43,576 bases of DNA, from positions 214,332-257,907 of the forward strand of contig CATQGW010000002.1 in the NCBI GenBank assembly GCA_958295515.1, given 5' to 3'. The first letter of the stretch is position 1. Every line of letters starts with the position of its first letter. Below, piece after piece: positions 1 to 8,386 of the stretch. Both the position numbers and the translations under genes were made by a program. The stretch comes from an uncultured Dehalococcoidia bacterium (GTDB taxonomy: Bacteria; Chloroflexota; Dehalococcoidia; Bin125). The notes under the pieces are model-generated. The model saw nothing but the letters and a program-made list of their open reading frames with translations, did not search any database and was not told the origin of the DNA.

Positions 1-2
1 CG

Positions 3-380
3 GTAGAACCGGCGGCGACCTCCGAAAACGGCGCGTCCAGCGAACCCAACGCCGAGCCCACAATCGAGTCGACCGAGGAGCCGGTCACGGTGGAACCCGC
101 GGCGACCTCCGAAAACGGCGCGTCCAGTGAGCCGTCCGCTGAACCCACGATCGAGCCGTCCGAGGAGCCGATCACGGTAGAACCGGCGGCGACCTCCGAA
201 AACGGCGCGTCCAGTGAGCCGTCCGCTGAACCCACGATCGAGCCGTCCGAGGAGCCGATCACGGTGCAACCGGCGGCGACCTCCGAAAGCGGCGCGTCCA
301 GCGAGCTGTCCGTTGAACCCACGATCGGGCCGACTGCCGAGCCGATCACGGCGGAACCGGCAGCGACCTCCGAAAGCGTC
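3..380 (+). repeat. 87-bp in-frame tandem repeat in sigma factor N-terminus
   Basis: Four units of 87 bp (3-89, 90-176, 177-263, 264-350) are followed by a partial, diverging fifth. Each encodes 29 residues of the type [15 protein letters not shown], continuing with acidic and proline residues to P-I-T. Units 2 and 3 are nearly identical in DNA; units 1, 4 and 5 diverge. The array probably continues to the left of the window. Because the unit is a multiple of three, copy-number change keeps the frame. Confidence 0.93.
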
Positions 381-2294
381 GCGTCCGCCGCCACCGTTGA
401 GCAAATGTCCGAAGCGGCCACCGAAGAAGCAGCGGAGCCGGCCCAGAAGAAAGCTCGCCGCCGTCGCCCGGCCGCGCCCGGCTCTGCCCAGGCCCTGCGC
501 AATCGCAGCCGCCGCGTCGCGCAGAGCAACGGCGCCGTGGGCGCGCTCCGCTCTTTGGTCAAAGAGCAGATGCGCGATCGTCAGATCACCGCCGAAGCGC
601 CCGGGCAACGCAAGCCCCGCGCCGTCGCCAAGGACGAGGGCGAAGCGCGCGTGCGCGCCCTCACCGCGCCCGTCGACGAATTCTCGATGCCCGCCGGCCG
701 CCGTTCGATCAACCTCGCCGAACAGCCCAAGCGCACCACCAAGAAGTCGACCAAGGCCGCGCCCACCCCGAAGAAGGCCGCCGAGCGCCGCAACCAGGCC
801 AAAATGCACGAGGCGCGGCAGATCAGCAACGCCGCCGTCGCCCGCTTCACGCTCAAACCCGACGACGATGACACGAACCTCGAACGGCTTCAGGAACTGC
901 TCGCGATCGCCGAAAACGCGCAGCAGGCCGGCGGCGCCCCGTCTCTGCCCGCTGCCGGCGACTCCCGCCGCATGCTCGAAATGCGCGCCGTTGGACGCCA
1001 GGCCGTGCCCGAAGAGGCCGAGGGCATCGACGACCCGGTGCGCATGTATCTGCGCGAAATCGGGCGCGTCAACCTGCTCACCGCCGCCGACGAGCGCGAC
1101 CTCTCGCGCCAGATGGAAGAGGGCAACTGGATCCGCGACTTCGAGGAGGACTGGCGGCTGCGCGAAGGGCGCATGCCCAACCCCGTCGAAATCACCGTCT
1201 TCCTGCTGCTCCAGCTCGAATATCTGCTGCCCGACATCACCGTGGTCGCCAAAGAGCTGGACAAGGAACAGCTGCCGCTGTTCGAGCTCATCTACGACGC
1301 TGACTTCCGCGACCGCGTCGACGGTGAAATGGACGCCGAGCTGCGCAGCGCGTTAATGACCGAGCTGGAGTACGAGGAAGCGCAGGCCGAGGAACGGCTC
1401 GTGCAGGTCTCGGTGGTCACCCACCTCTGGCCCCGACGCCTCGTGCGCCGCGCAATCGACGCCGCCGGCGGACTCGACAAGCTGATGCCGCCGCGCGAAC
1501 CGCTGATCGAGCGGCTCGACGCCATCTCGCTCCGCTGCGAGCGGCACATCGGCATCCTCAAAGAGGACGCCTACATCTCCGAAAAGCGCCTCACCGAGGC
1601 CAACCTGCGGCTCGTCGTCTCGGTCGCCAAGAAATACATCGGCCGCGGCATGTCGATGCTCGACCTCATCCAGGAAGGCAACATCGGCCTCGTCCGCGCC
1701 GTCGAAAAGTTCGACTACCGCAAGGGCTACAAATTCTCGACCTACGCCACCTGGTGGATCCGTCAGGCGATCACCCGCGCCATCGCCGATCAGGCGCGCA
1801 CCATTCGCATCCCCGTCCACATGGTCGAGACAATCAACAAACAGGTGCGCGTCTCCCGCCGCCTGGTGCAGGAGCTGGGCCGCGAGCCGACCTTCGAGGA
1901 GATCGGCGAAGGCATGGGCCTCGAAGCCTCGCGCGTGCGCGAAATCGTCAAGGTCTCTCAGGAACCCGTCTCGCTGGAAACCCCGATCGGCGAAGAGGAA
2001 GATTCGCACCTCGGCGACTTCGTTGAGGATGAGAAGATGGTCGCCCCCGACGCCGCCGCCGGCCAGCAGCTGCTCAAGGAGACGGTCGCCGCCGTGCTCC
2101 ACTCGCTCGCCCCGCGCGAGCGTCAGGTGCTTGAACTGCGCTTCGGCCTGCACGACGGACGCAGCCGCACGCTGGAGGAGGTCGGCAAAGTCTTCGACGT
2201 GACCCGCGAGCGCATCCGCCAAATCGAAGCCAAAGCCCTCCGCAAACTCCGCCACCCCACCCGCGCCACCCGCCTCCGCGACTACATCGAGTAG
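3..2294 (+). CDS. rpoD: RNA polymerase principal sigma factor (RpoD/SigA), 5'-truncated by window edge
   Basis: The gene encodes the primary sigma-70 factor that directs RNA polymerase to housekeeping promoters. The frame is open from base 3 and a GTG at 90 lies inside a repeat, so the real start is probably upstream of the window. Order: acidic Pro/Ser/Thr repeat segment, basic stretch (QKKARRRRP, about 447-470), linker, region 1.2 ([12 protein letters not shown], about 1030-1065), region 2 with the -10 recognition and melting motif ([34 protein letters not shown], about 1600-1800), region 3, and region 4 with the helix-turn-helix ending [18 protein letters not shown] (about 2200-2260). Regions 2-4 are fully conserved. 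The long repetitive N-terminal extension is unusual; it is presumably disordered and its role is unknown. Group 1 rather than an alternative sigma is supported by region 1.2 and the complete region 4. Confidence 0.95.
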   Translation, partial: VEPAATSENGASSEPNAEPTIESTEEPVTVEPAATSENGASSEPSAEPTIEPSEEPITVEPAATSENGASSEPSAEPTIEPSEEPITVQPAATSESGASSELSVEPTIGPTAEPITAEPAATSESVASAATVEQMSEAATEEAAEPAQKKARRRRPAAPGSAQALRNRSRRVAQSNGAVGALRSLVKEQMRDRQITAEAPGQRKPRAVAKDEGEARVRALTAPVDEFSMPAGRRSINLAEQPKRTTKKSTKAAPTPKKAAERRNQAKMHEARQISNAAVARFTLKPDDDDTNLERLQELLAIAENAQQAGGAPSLPAAGDSRRMLEMRAVGRQAVPEEAEGIDDPVRMYLREIGRVNLLTAADERDLSRQMEEGNWIRDFEEDWRLREGRMPNPVEITVFLLLQLEYLLPDITVVAKELDKEQLPLFELIYDADFRDRVDGEMDAELRSALMTELEYEEAQAEERLVQVSVVTHLWPRRLVRRAIDAAGGLDKLMPPREPLIERLDAISLRCERHIGILKEDAYISEKRLTEANLRLVVSVAKKYIGRGMSMLDLIQEGNIGLVRAVEKFDYRKGYKFSTYATWWIRQAITRAIADQARTIRIPVHMVETINKQVRVSRRLVQELGREPTFEEIGEGMGLEASRVREIVKVSQEPVSLETPIGEEEDSHLGDFVEDEKMVAPDAAAGQQLLKETVAAVLHSLAPRERQVLELRFGLHDGRSRTLEEVGKVFDVTRERIRQIEAKALRKLRHPTRATRLRDYIE

Positions 2295-2334
2295 CTCCGC
2301 CCGCCCGTAAGCCAAGCGCGGGTCCAGAAGCGCG

Positions 2335-2340
2335 TAGCCT
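2335..2340 (+). promoter_or_regulatory. Putative -10 element (TAGCCT)
   Basis: TAGCCT lies 36 bases before the ATG of the downstream gene, in the gap after the sigma factor gene. The same hexamer precedes the genes at 17513, 33831 and 35545, which supports it as a -10. No clear -35 is seen. Confidence 0.35.
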
Positions 2341-2376
2341 CCACACCATCGACGAAATCGAATGGAGGCGGCGCTC

Positions 2377-3567
2377 ATGACGCGCACGAGTGTTGAGCGG
2401 CTGCAAGAGCGCGGTGACTGGCTGGAGCGTGCCGAATCGATCACCGCGGCACTCGCTGACTGCGCCGCCGAATCGACGCAGCTGCGGACGTTGGCCGCGG
2501 ATTCGGTCACGGCGTTGGAGTCGGTCGACCTGTTCGCGATGGCATCCCCGCGCGAGGTGGGCGGCGCGGATGTGCATCCGGCTACGCAGGTTGAAGTCTT
2601 TGAAACACTGGCGGCCACCGACGCGTCAAGCGGCTGGGTGGCGATGATCCAGTCGGAAACAGCCGGGTTGGTTGGGTCGCACCTGCGCGACGGCGCAGCG
2701 CTGGACGCAGTGTTCGGCGGCACGTTCCCCCGCATCGCAGGCTCCGCCAACCCGGAAGGCAGAGCGGCGCAACAAGCAGGCGGATACCGACTCGATGGTC
2801 GCTGGTCGTTCGCGAGCGGCATCCGCCACTGCGCCTGGGTGCTCGCCAACGCCGTGGTTGTCGACGGCGCGGGCCACCCGGTCCGCCAGGAGCACGGCCG
2901 CCCCGCAATCCTTGGCGCGGTCGTGCCGCAAGCCGATCTGGAGATCGAAGACAGCTGGCGCGTCGTCGGACTCGAGGGCACCGGCAGCTGCCACTACCTG
3001 GCGCACAGCGTCGCGGTTGAGCCGCTCTTCACGATTCCGTTCGGCGGTCGCGGCGCACGACGCGGCGGGCGGTGGTTTGACCTGCCGACGATCACATTCC
3101 TCAGCCCCGGCCACACCGGGATTGCACTGGGTTGCGCGAAACACGCGCTGGAGCTGCTCGGCGGTTCCGTCGGCGAGCGGGTGCGCTTCGGGACGGTCTC
3201 CAGCATCGCCGGGCGAGGCGCGTTCCAGCGCGACTACGGCCGAGCCTGCTGCCGTTACGAGTCGGCGCGCGCCTACGCGATGTCGGTGCTTGACGAAGCG
3301 ATGGGCATGCGTGAGCAGGGCAGTGAGATCACCGCAGCGCACGATGCTCGAATTCGCGCAATGGTCGCCTGGGTCACCGACGAGTGCCTGGATGTCGTGC
3401 GCTTCGCGTTCCATGCAGCGGGCGGTGCGGCCGGATTCGCCGATCACCCGCTGCAGCAGGTGCTGCGCGATCTGAGCATGGCGAGCCAACACATCTACGT
3501 CGCGGACAGCGCCTACGAGCGGGATGGCGCGTTTCGTCTACGGCAGCAGCCGGCGGGCGCGTTGTAA
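2377..3567 (+). CDS. Acyl-CoA dehydrogenase-family flavoprotein (monooxygenase-like)
   Basis: The 396-residue product resembles acyl-CoA-dehydrogenase-fold flavin enzymes of the HsaA/IacA type, which use reduced flavin to hydroxylate small aromatic or indolic substrates rather than desaturate acyl-CoA. Visible signs are the N-terminal helical domain with ASPREVGGADVHP and TDASSGWVAMIQ, the central beta domain with GYRLDGRWSFASGIRHCAW, and the type-2 C-terminal helical domain with AFHAAGGAAGF. The ATG at 2377 is chosen over the in-frame ATG at 2362 because GGAGG at 2365-2369 is correctly placed for 2377. The gene stands alone between the sigma factor and a convergent operon. No partner flavin reductase is nearby, so the substrate cannot be assigned; a true acyl-CoA dehydrogenase is less likely. 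Confidence 0.75.
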   Translation: MTRTSVERLQERGDWLERAESITAALADCAAESTQLRTLAADSVTALESVDLFAMASPREVGGADVHPATQVEVFETLAATDASSGWVAMIQSETAGLVGSHLRDGAALDAVFGGTFPRIAGSANPEGRAAQQAGGYRLDGRWSFASGIRHCAWVLANAVVVDGAGHPVRQEHGRPAILGAVVPQADLEIEDSWRVVGLEGTGSCHYLAHSVAVEPLFTIPFGGRGARRGGRWFDLPTITFLSPGHTGIALGCAKHALELLGGSVGERVRFGTVSSIAGRGAFQRDYGRACCRYESARAYAMSVLDEAMGMREQGSEITAAHDARIRAMVAWVTDECLDVVRFAFHAAGGAAGFADHPLQQVLRDLSMASQHIYVADSAYERDGAFRLRQQPAGAL

Positions 3568-3620
3568 GCAGGGCGCCCACCGTCGACTCCACCGCCGCGG
3601 GCGTCTCGGCGCAACGGTGA

Positions 3621-3992
3621 TCAGGAAGGCGAGGGAATCGCAGGTTCTTCGTGCGTGAGCGTCAGTTGAATGCTCGCCTTGTTGGACTCGCTGTCGCGCT
3701 CCAGCTGGAACTCGCAAATCGTGCGATCGGCGAGCTCTCGGAACTGCTCCAGAATCAGATCAGCGAATTCCTGCGACACCTCAGCGCTACCGGCAACGAT
3801 GTTGAGGATCGTCTCCGCCGTCGCGTTTGAGGCTTGGCCGTAGGCCCAGGCGGTGATGTCGGCGAACACGCGGAGCATCGCGTTCAGTTGATCCTCGCTG
3901 ATCGTGAAGTGCTCCGCGTCCTCGTCCCACTCAATCGCGAACTGGGCGTCGCGCACGCCGCCGGCGGCGGGTTGGGCAGGCTCGTCAGCCAT
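3621..3992 (-). CDS. Small acidic protein of unknown function
   Basis: A 123-residue acidic protein that I do not recognise with confidence. It has a short Pro/Ala-rich N-terminus, then a compact region (DAQFAIEWDEDAEHFTISED, QLNAMLRVFADITAWAYGQA) and an alternating C-terminal part (ICEFQLERDSESNKASIQLTLTHEE in outline) that may form beta strands. No membrane segment or signal peptide is visible. It begins 17 bp after the stop of the F420 oxidoreductase and is the last gene of a four-gene minus-strand operon, so it is probably co-expressed with that enzyme. Function unknown. Confidence 0.65.
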   Translation of the reverse strand: MADEPAQPAAGGVRDAQFAIEWDEDAEHFTISEDQLNAMLRVFADITAWAYGQASNATAETILNIVAGSAEVSQEFADLILEQFRELADRTICEFQLERDSESNKASIQLTLTHEEPAIPSPS

Positions 3993-4009
3993 CGCTGCGG
4001 TGTCCGCGT

Positions 4010-4927
4010 CTACAGCTCCGGCGCAAGTTCGGACAGGAACGCGCGGGTGCGGGACTGTTCCTCCTCGCTGCCGAAGGCGGCTGCGCCGAAGTCGGTCGCG
4101 CCGGCGTCGATCAGCTGGCGAAGCTGCGATTCGAGCTGCTCTTCGCTGCCGAGCAGCGCAGCGTCAGCCGGATGCTCCGCGCCGCCGATATCGAGCACGC
4201 CGCGATAGGTCGGGAGGTTGCCGTAGTTGGCGAACTGCGCGGCGGCCGCTTCGCGCGCTGCGTCGCGGTCGTTGGTGAGCATGATCGGCAGGCCCACGAC
4301 AACGCGCGGGTTGGGGCGTCCCGCCTCTTCTGCGGCAGCGTTGATCTTGGGCGCAATGTGCGATTCCACGGCCTTGGCGTTGGTCATCCAGAGGATGGTG
4401 CCGTCGGTGCGCGCTCCGGCCAGACGCAGCATCGCCGGGCCCAATGCAGCCAGCATGCAGGAGACCGGTTCAGCGTCGGCGACCTCCAGGAAGAGGTTGC
4501 CCTTGTACTGCTCGCCCTGATACTGCACGCGCTCGCCGGCGAGCAGCGGCAGCAGCATGTCGAGGTACTCCTTCATGTGCCGCGCGGGGCGATCGAAGGA
4601 CAGGCCGAACATGCCCTCGATCACGACCGCGTGGGAGAGCCCGATACCCAACACGAAGCGCTGCCCGCCGCCGGCCGCCTGCACGGTCAGCGCCTGCTGC
4701 GCCATCGCATGCGGGTGGCGCGGGTAAGTGGGTACGACGGCGGTGATCAGCTCGATCCGCTCGGTCTGCGCCGCCGCCAGCGTCAGCGCACCCATCGCGT
4801 CGTGCGAGAAGATGTTGGCCATCGCAAAGCTGGTGAAGCCCTCAGCCTCAGCCTGCCGCGCGTCGGCGACCACATCGGTCACTTTGGCCGCCGGACCGGT
4901 CGAGCCGGTGAAGATCCCGATTCTCAT
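4010..4927 (-). CDS. LLM-class F420-dependent oxidoreductase
   Basis: A 305-residue protein of the luciferase-like monooxygenase superfamily, in the branch that uses coenzyme F420 for hydride transfer. It shows the TIM-barrel start MRIGIFTGS, then the segment EAEGFTSFAMANIFSHDAM, the TAVVPTYPRHP strand-loop with the family cis-peptide neighbourhood, and FVLGIGLSHAVVIEG in the cofactor-binding face. The ATG at 4927 is preceded by a GGGAG ribosome site; an upstream in-frame extension lacks similarity and is rejected. It follows the acuI-like gene by 28 bp in the same operon. The substrate is not predictable. F420 use is inferred from the family and agrees with the split-barrel proteins later in the window. 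Confidence 0.85.
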   Translation of the reverse strand: MRIGIFTGSTGPAAKVTDVVADARQAEAEGFTSFAMANIFSHDAMGALTLAAAQTERIELITAVVPTYPRHPHAMAQQALTVQAAGGGQRFVLGIGLSHAVVIEGMFGLSFDRPARHMKEYLDMLLPLLAGERVQYQGEQYKGNLFLEVADAEPVSCMLAALGPAMLRLAGARTDGTILWMTNAKAVESHIAPKINAAAEEAGRPNPRVVVGLPIMLTNDRDAAREAAAAQFANYGNLPTYRGVLDIGGAEHPADAALLGSEEQLESQLRQLIDAGATDFGAAAFGSEEEQSRTRAFLSELAPEL

Positions 4928-4955
4928 GATTTGCTCCCGTCGTTGGCTTGCTGCG

Positions 4956-5945
4956 TCAGCTGGGGCGCACGAGGACGCGCCCGCGCACGCCGCCGGCAAG
5001 GATTTTCTGTGCCGCGTCGGGCACGGCTTCGAGACCAATTCGCTCCTCGACCAGATCGAGCAGCTTGCCGCCGCCAAGGTCGTCGGCCATCCGCTGCCAC
5101 AGCGCCGGGCGGCGATCCTGCGGGTAGAAGACCGACTCGATGCCGATCAGCTGCACACCGCGCAGAATGAAGGGCATCACGTTGGTCGCCACGGCGACAC
5201 CGCCGGTCAGCCCGGACAACGCGACCGCGCCGCCGTATTTCGTCTGGCGCAGGATCGAGGCGGTGGTCGCTCCGCCGACCGGGTCCACGGCAGCCGCCCA
5301 ACGCTCGGACTCAATCGGGCGGCGGCTCTCTTCGGCGAGCTCGGCGCGGTCCAGAATCTCTGAGGCGCCCAGCCCGCGCAGGAAGTCATGCGAGTCGGCC
5401 TTGCCAGTGCTCGCGGCGACGGTATAGCCGCGCGCGGCGAGCATCGCCACCGCCGTGGACCCCACCCCGCCAGTCGCGCCCGTCACGACCACAAGCCCCG
5501 CATCGGGCCCGATCCCGGCCCGCTCGATTACGTCCACCGAGATCGCAGCGGTCAGGCCGGCTGTGCCGAGCGTCATCGCCTCTTCGGCGCTCAGACCGTC
5601 GGGCGCGGGGACGAGCCAGTCGGCGGGCACGCGCACGCGCTCGGCGTAGCCGCCCGCGTGACCGGTGCCGAGGTTGTAGCCGGTCGCAATCACTGCGTCG
5701 CCGGGGTTGAAACGCGCGTCGGACGACTCGGCGACCGTGCCCGCGAAATCGATCCCCAGCACCATCGGATATGAGGTCACCACGCGCCCGTTGGGCGTGC
5801 AGGCCAGGCCGTCCTTGTAGTTGAGGTCCGACCACTCGACGGCGACGGTCACCTCACCCTCAGGCAGGCGGCCGTCATCCCATTCTTCGACGCCGAGACT
5901 GAAGTCGTCATCGGTCTTGTTCACGACAAAGGCGCGAAAGGCCAC
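4956..5945 (-). CDS. acuI: AcuI/YhdH-type zinc-free MDR oxidoreductase (acryloyl-CoA reductase-like)
   Basis: The 329-residue medium-chain dehydrogenase matches the AcuI/YhdH family, which reduces acryloyl-CoA to propionyl-CoA with NADPH. Diagnostic segments are VEWSDLNYKDGLACT near residues 36-50, PMVLGIDFAGTV, the Rossmann glycine motif VTGATGGVGSTAVAMLA, and the C-terminal VRGRVLVRPS. Zinc-binding cysteines typical of alcohol dehydrogenases are absent, as expected. The start is GTG at 5945 with GAGGGGAG upstream. It lies 23 bp after the metallophosphoesterase gene and before the F420 oxidoreductase. The propionyl-CoA product could feed a carboxylase such as the one at 27363, but that link is an inference. 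Confidence 0.88.
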   Translation of the reverse strand: MAFRAFVVNKTDDDFSLGVEEWDDGRLPEGEVTVAVEWSDLNYKDGLACTPNGRVVTSYPMVLGIDFAGTVAESSDARFNPGDAVIATGYNLGTGHAGGYAERVRVPADWLVPAPDGLSAEEAMTLGTAGLTAAISVDVIERAGIGPDAGLVVVTGATGGVGSTAVAMLAARGYTVAASTGKADSHDFLRGLGASEILDRAELAEESRRPIESERWAAAVDPVGGATTASILRQTKYGGAVALSGLTGGVAVATNVMPFILRGVQLIGIESVFYPQDRRPALWQRMADDLGGGKLLDLVEERIGLEAVPDAAQKILAGGVRGRVLVRPS

Positions 5946-5968
5946 GGCCGCACTCCCCTCGGGCTCGC

Positions 5969-6793
5969 TCAGGCCGAGCCGGGATACATCGCGTTGCTGT
6001 GCTGAGCGTCGCGCTCACCGTGACCGGCGTGCAGCTCGTGACGCACGGCGACGCCCTCTGCGGAAAGATCGACGATCGTCGCCCCGCCCGAGTGGCGCGG
6101 CGCGCCGGGGTAGTAGGCCGGCACCGCGCCGTCGCCCACCCCCTCATGCACATCAATGTGACCAAGCGCCACGTAGTCCGCGTCGAGCGCCGCGATGTCG
6201 TCGGCGCGGATCTGGTACGAGTAGCGCGATTCGCCCCTGCCCACGTAGTAGCCGTGCGCAATCGCCACCCGCCAGAGATGCCGATCGGGGTAGTGCCGCC
6301 AGGCCGGGCAGACCGCCGCCGGCGCGAAATCGTTGTAGCTCTCGTGCGCCTGACCCCACAGCTGCACGCCGTGCTCATCGAGCACGACCAGCTCGCCCTC
6401 CGCCGACGCGATGATGTGCACATTGGCGGGAAAGGCATCGGGGAATTTGTCGTAGATGCCGTCGGGCATCGCCGGGTCGTGGTTGCCAGGCAGGATCACG
6501 ACCGGCCGCTGCACAGCCTCCAGCAGCTCGCCCGCCGCCTCCACGTAGGGGCGCTTGACCCGCACGTGGTCAAAGAAGTCGCCGGCGATCACCACAACAT
6601 CCACATCGGCCTCGTTGCCGAGGTCGAGCACATGCTCGAACGCGCGCAGCGCGGGCTCGAAGTCGCCGTTCTCACGGCGCGGCTCGGAGGTGTAGGCGCC
6701 CAGATGCACATCGGAGGTGTGCAGCAGGCGCAGCGGGTGAGCCGACGCAGCCGAAGTGCTGAGCCGCTCGTGCGTGGGGTGGACGGTGGACAT
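5969..6793 (-). CDS. Calcineurin-like metallophosphoesterase (SbcD/Mre11/YfcE-like)
   Basis: A 274-residue binuclear metal phosphoesterase. The metal motifs are all present: LLHTSDVHLG (DxH), VVIAGDFFDH (GDxxD-like), ILPGNHDP (GNHD), IAHGYYVG and ALGHIDVHE (GHxH-like). The fold and order resemble the nuclease domain of SbcD/Mre11, but the capping domain and an SbcC partner are missing, so a general phosphoesterase or phosphodiesterase is equally possible. It is the first gene of the minus-strand operon. A TAGTCT element ends six bases before the ATG, implying a leaderless transcript; no Shine-Dalgarno sequence is seen. Confidence 0.85.
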   Translation of the reverse strand: MSTVHPTHERLSTSAASAHPLRLLHTSDVHLGAYTSEPRRENGDFEPALRAFEHVLDLGNEADVDVVVIAGDFFDHVRVKRPYVEAAGELLEAVQRPVVILPGNHDPAMPDGIYDKFPDAFPANVHIIASAEGELVVLDEHGVQLWGQAHESYNDFAPAAVCPAWRHYPDRHLWRVAIAHGYYVGRGESRYSYQIRADDIAALDADYVALGHIDVHEGVGDGAVPAYYPGAPRHSGGATIVDLSAEGVAVRHELHAGHGERDAQHSNAMYPGSA

Positions 6794-6799
6794 GACGGC

Positions 6800-6805
6800 A
6801 GACTA
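6800..6805 (-). promoter_or_regulatory. Leaderless-type -10 (TAGTCT) for the metallophosphoesterase operon
   Basis: On the minus strand TAGTCT is followed by exactly six bases (GCCGTC) and then ATG, so transcription should start at or next to the start codon. It is divergent from the gatB promoter within an 81-bp gap. No good -35 is visible. Confidence 0.55.
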
Positions 6806-6862
6806 ACCGAGCGCGGCGTTGTGCGCCCGCAGCCTCCGCTCCCGCCCCGCAGGAGGGCGCAC

Positions 6863-6868
6863 TAAGAT
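6863..6868 (+). promoter_or_regulatory. Leaderless-type -10 (TAAGAT) for gatB
   Basis: TAAGAT is followed by six bases (GCGCGC) and ATG. An AGGAGG-like string at 6851 lies upstream of this -10 and is too far from the start (about 20 bases) to act as a ribosome site. Confidence 0.55.
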
Positions 6869-6874
6869 GCGCGC

Positions 6875-8383
6875 ATGACCACCACTACCGTCGCCAGGAC
6901 TGAGACCAGCTGGGAAACCGTGATCGGGCTGGAGGTGCACACGCAGCTGCGCACCGCGAGCAAGATGTTCTGCCGCTGCCCGGCCGACTACGCCGCCGCC
7001 GCGCCCAACACCTACGTCTGCCCGCTCTGCCTCGGCATGCCCGGCACGCTGCCGGTGATCAACCGCACCGCCGTCGAGTGGACGATCCGCACCGCGCTCG
7101 CGCTGAACATGCGCATCCCCGAACTCTCCAAGTTCGACCGCAAGAACTACCCCTATCCCGACCTGATGAAGGGCTACCAGATTTCGCAGTACGACATGCC
7201 GCTCTCGGAGGGCGGCTGGATGGATGTGGAGATCGACGACCTCGGCCGGCAACGGATCGGCATCACCCGCGTCCACCTCGAGGAGGACACGGCGCGTCTG
7301 CTGCACCGCGAGAATGAGGCCGGCGAGCGCTTCTCGCTGGTCGATGTCAACCGCTCCGGCGTGCCGCTGATGGAGATCGTCTCCGAACCCGACATGCGCT
7401 CGCCGCAGCAGGCGCGCCAGTACCTGGTGCAGCTGCGCCAGATCCTGCGCTACCTCGGCGTCTCCACGGCGGATATGGAGAAGGGCTCGTTCCGCTGCGA
7501 CGCCAACATCTCGCTGCGGCGGCCGGGCGACGAGGCGCTGGGCGCAAAGGTCGAGATCAAGAACATGAACTCCTTCCGCAGCGTGCAGCGGGCGCTGGAG
7601 TTCGAGCAGCTGCGCCAGGCGGCGGCGCTCGAGGCCGGCGAGACAATCGCCCAGGAGACGCGCGGCTGGGACGAAGAGGCGCAGGTCACCGTCTCGCAGC
7701 GCTCCAAAGAGGCGGCGCACGACTACCGCTACTTCCCCGAGCCGGACCTGCCGCCGCTGCAGACTGCCGCGGAGACGGTGGAAGCGATCCGCGCCGCGCT
7801 GCCCGAGCTGCCCGCCGCGCGCCGCGCCCGCTTCGAGGCCGACTACGGCCTCCAGCCCTTCGAGGCGGGATTGCTGACCGAGGAGCCGGCCCCCGCCGCG
7901 TGGTTCGAGCGGGCGGTCGCCTCGCTGGGCGACGACGTGCCCGCAGGCTTGCCGCGCGGCATCGCCACCTGGTTCGTGGGCGAACTCACCCGCCTGATGC
8001 ACGACGCCAAGCCGCCCGACACGCTGGAGACGATCGTCGTGCAGCCGGCGCAGCTGGCCGGCCTGGTGCAGCTGATCGACGCCGGGACAATCAGCAACAC
8101 GCAGGCCAAGGATGTCTTCGCGGAGATGTACGCCTCGGGCGAGGACGCGGAGGCGGTCGTGGAGCGGCTCGGCGTCTCGCAGATTTCGGGCGAAGACGCG
8201 CTCGCGCCGATCATCCGCCAGGTGCTGGAGGAGCACGCGCAGGCGGCTGAGGACTACCGCGGCGGCAAGGCGGAGGCGCTCAAGTTCCTGGTCGGCCAGA
8301 CGATGCGGCTGAGCCGCGGGCAGGCAAACCCGGCGCAGGCCTCGGAACTGCTGCGCGCCGCGCTGGACGACACGGCGGAGTAG
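6875..8383 (+). CDS. gatB: Aspartyl/glutamyl-tRNA(Asn/Gln) amidotransferase subunit B
   Basis: GatB is the kinase/transamidase subunit of the GatCAB complex, which converts Glu-tRNA(Gln) and Asp-tRNA(Asn) to the amidated forms in the cytosol. The 502-residue protein shows the N-terminal VIGLEVHTQLRTASKMFC, the cysteine pair CPLCLGMPGTLPV, the GatB signature FDRKNYPYPDLMKGYQISQY, EDTARLLH, the DANISLR segment, YRYFPEPDLPP, and the C-terminal YqeY-like tRNA-binding helical domain ending near LRAALDDTAE. The length is slightly above the usual 475-480. gatA and gatC are not in the window. A restriction-modification gene begins 3 bp after its stop codon. Confidence 0.97.
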   Translation: MTTTTVARTETSWETVIGLEVHTQLRTASKMFCRCPADYAAAAPNTYVCPLCLGMPGTLPVINRTAVEWTIRTALALNMRIPELSKFDRKNYPYPDLMKGYQISQYDMPLSEGGWMDVEIDDLGRQRIGITRVHLEEDTARLLHRENEAGERFSLVDVNRSGVPLMEIVSEPDMRSPQQARQYLVQLRQILRYLGVSTADMEKGSFRCDANISLRRPGDEALGAKVEIKNMNSFRSVQRALEFEQLRQAAALEAGETIAQETRGWDEEAQVTVSQRSKEAAHDYRYFPEPDLPPLQTAAETVEAIRAALPELPAARRARFEADYGLQPFEAGLLTEEPAPAAWFERAVASLGDDVPAGLPRGIATWFVGELTRLMHDAKPPDTLETIVVQPAQLAGLVQLIDAGTISNTQAKDVFAEMYASGEDAEAVVERLGVSQISGEDALAPIIRQVLEEHAQAAEDYRGGKAEALKFLVGQTMRLSRGQANPAQASELLRAALDDTAE

Positions 8384-8386
8384 CCG

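Noticed and set aside
3..380. Possible CRISPR array
   Set aside because: The 87-bp repeats are contiguous without unique spacers and are in frame with the sigma factor gene.
5969..6793. SbcD of an SbcCD nuclease
   Set aside because: The phosphoesterase motifs fit, but there is no capping domain and no sbcC gene, so only a general family call is made.
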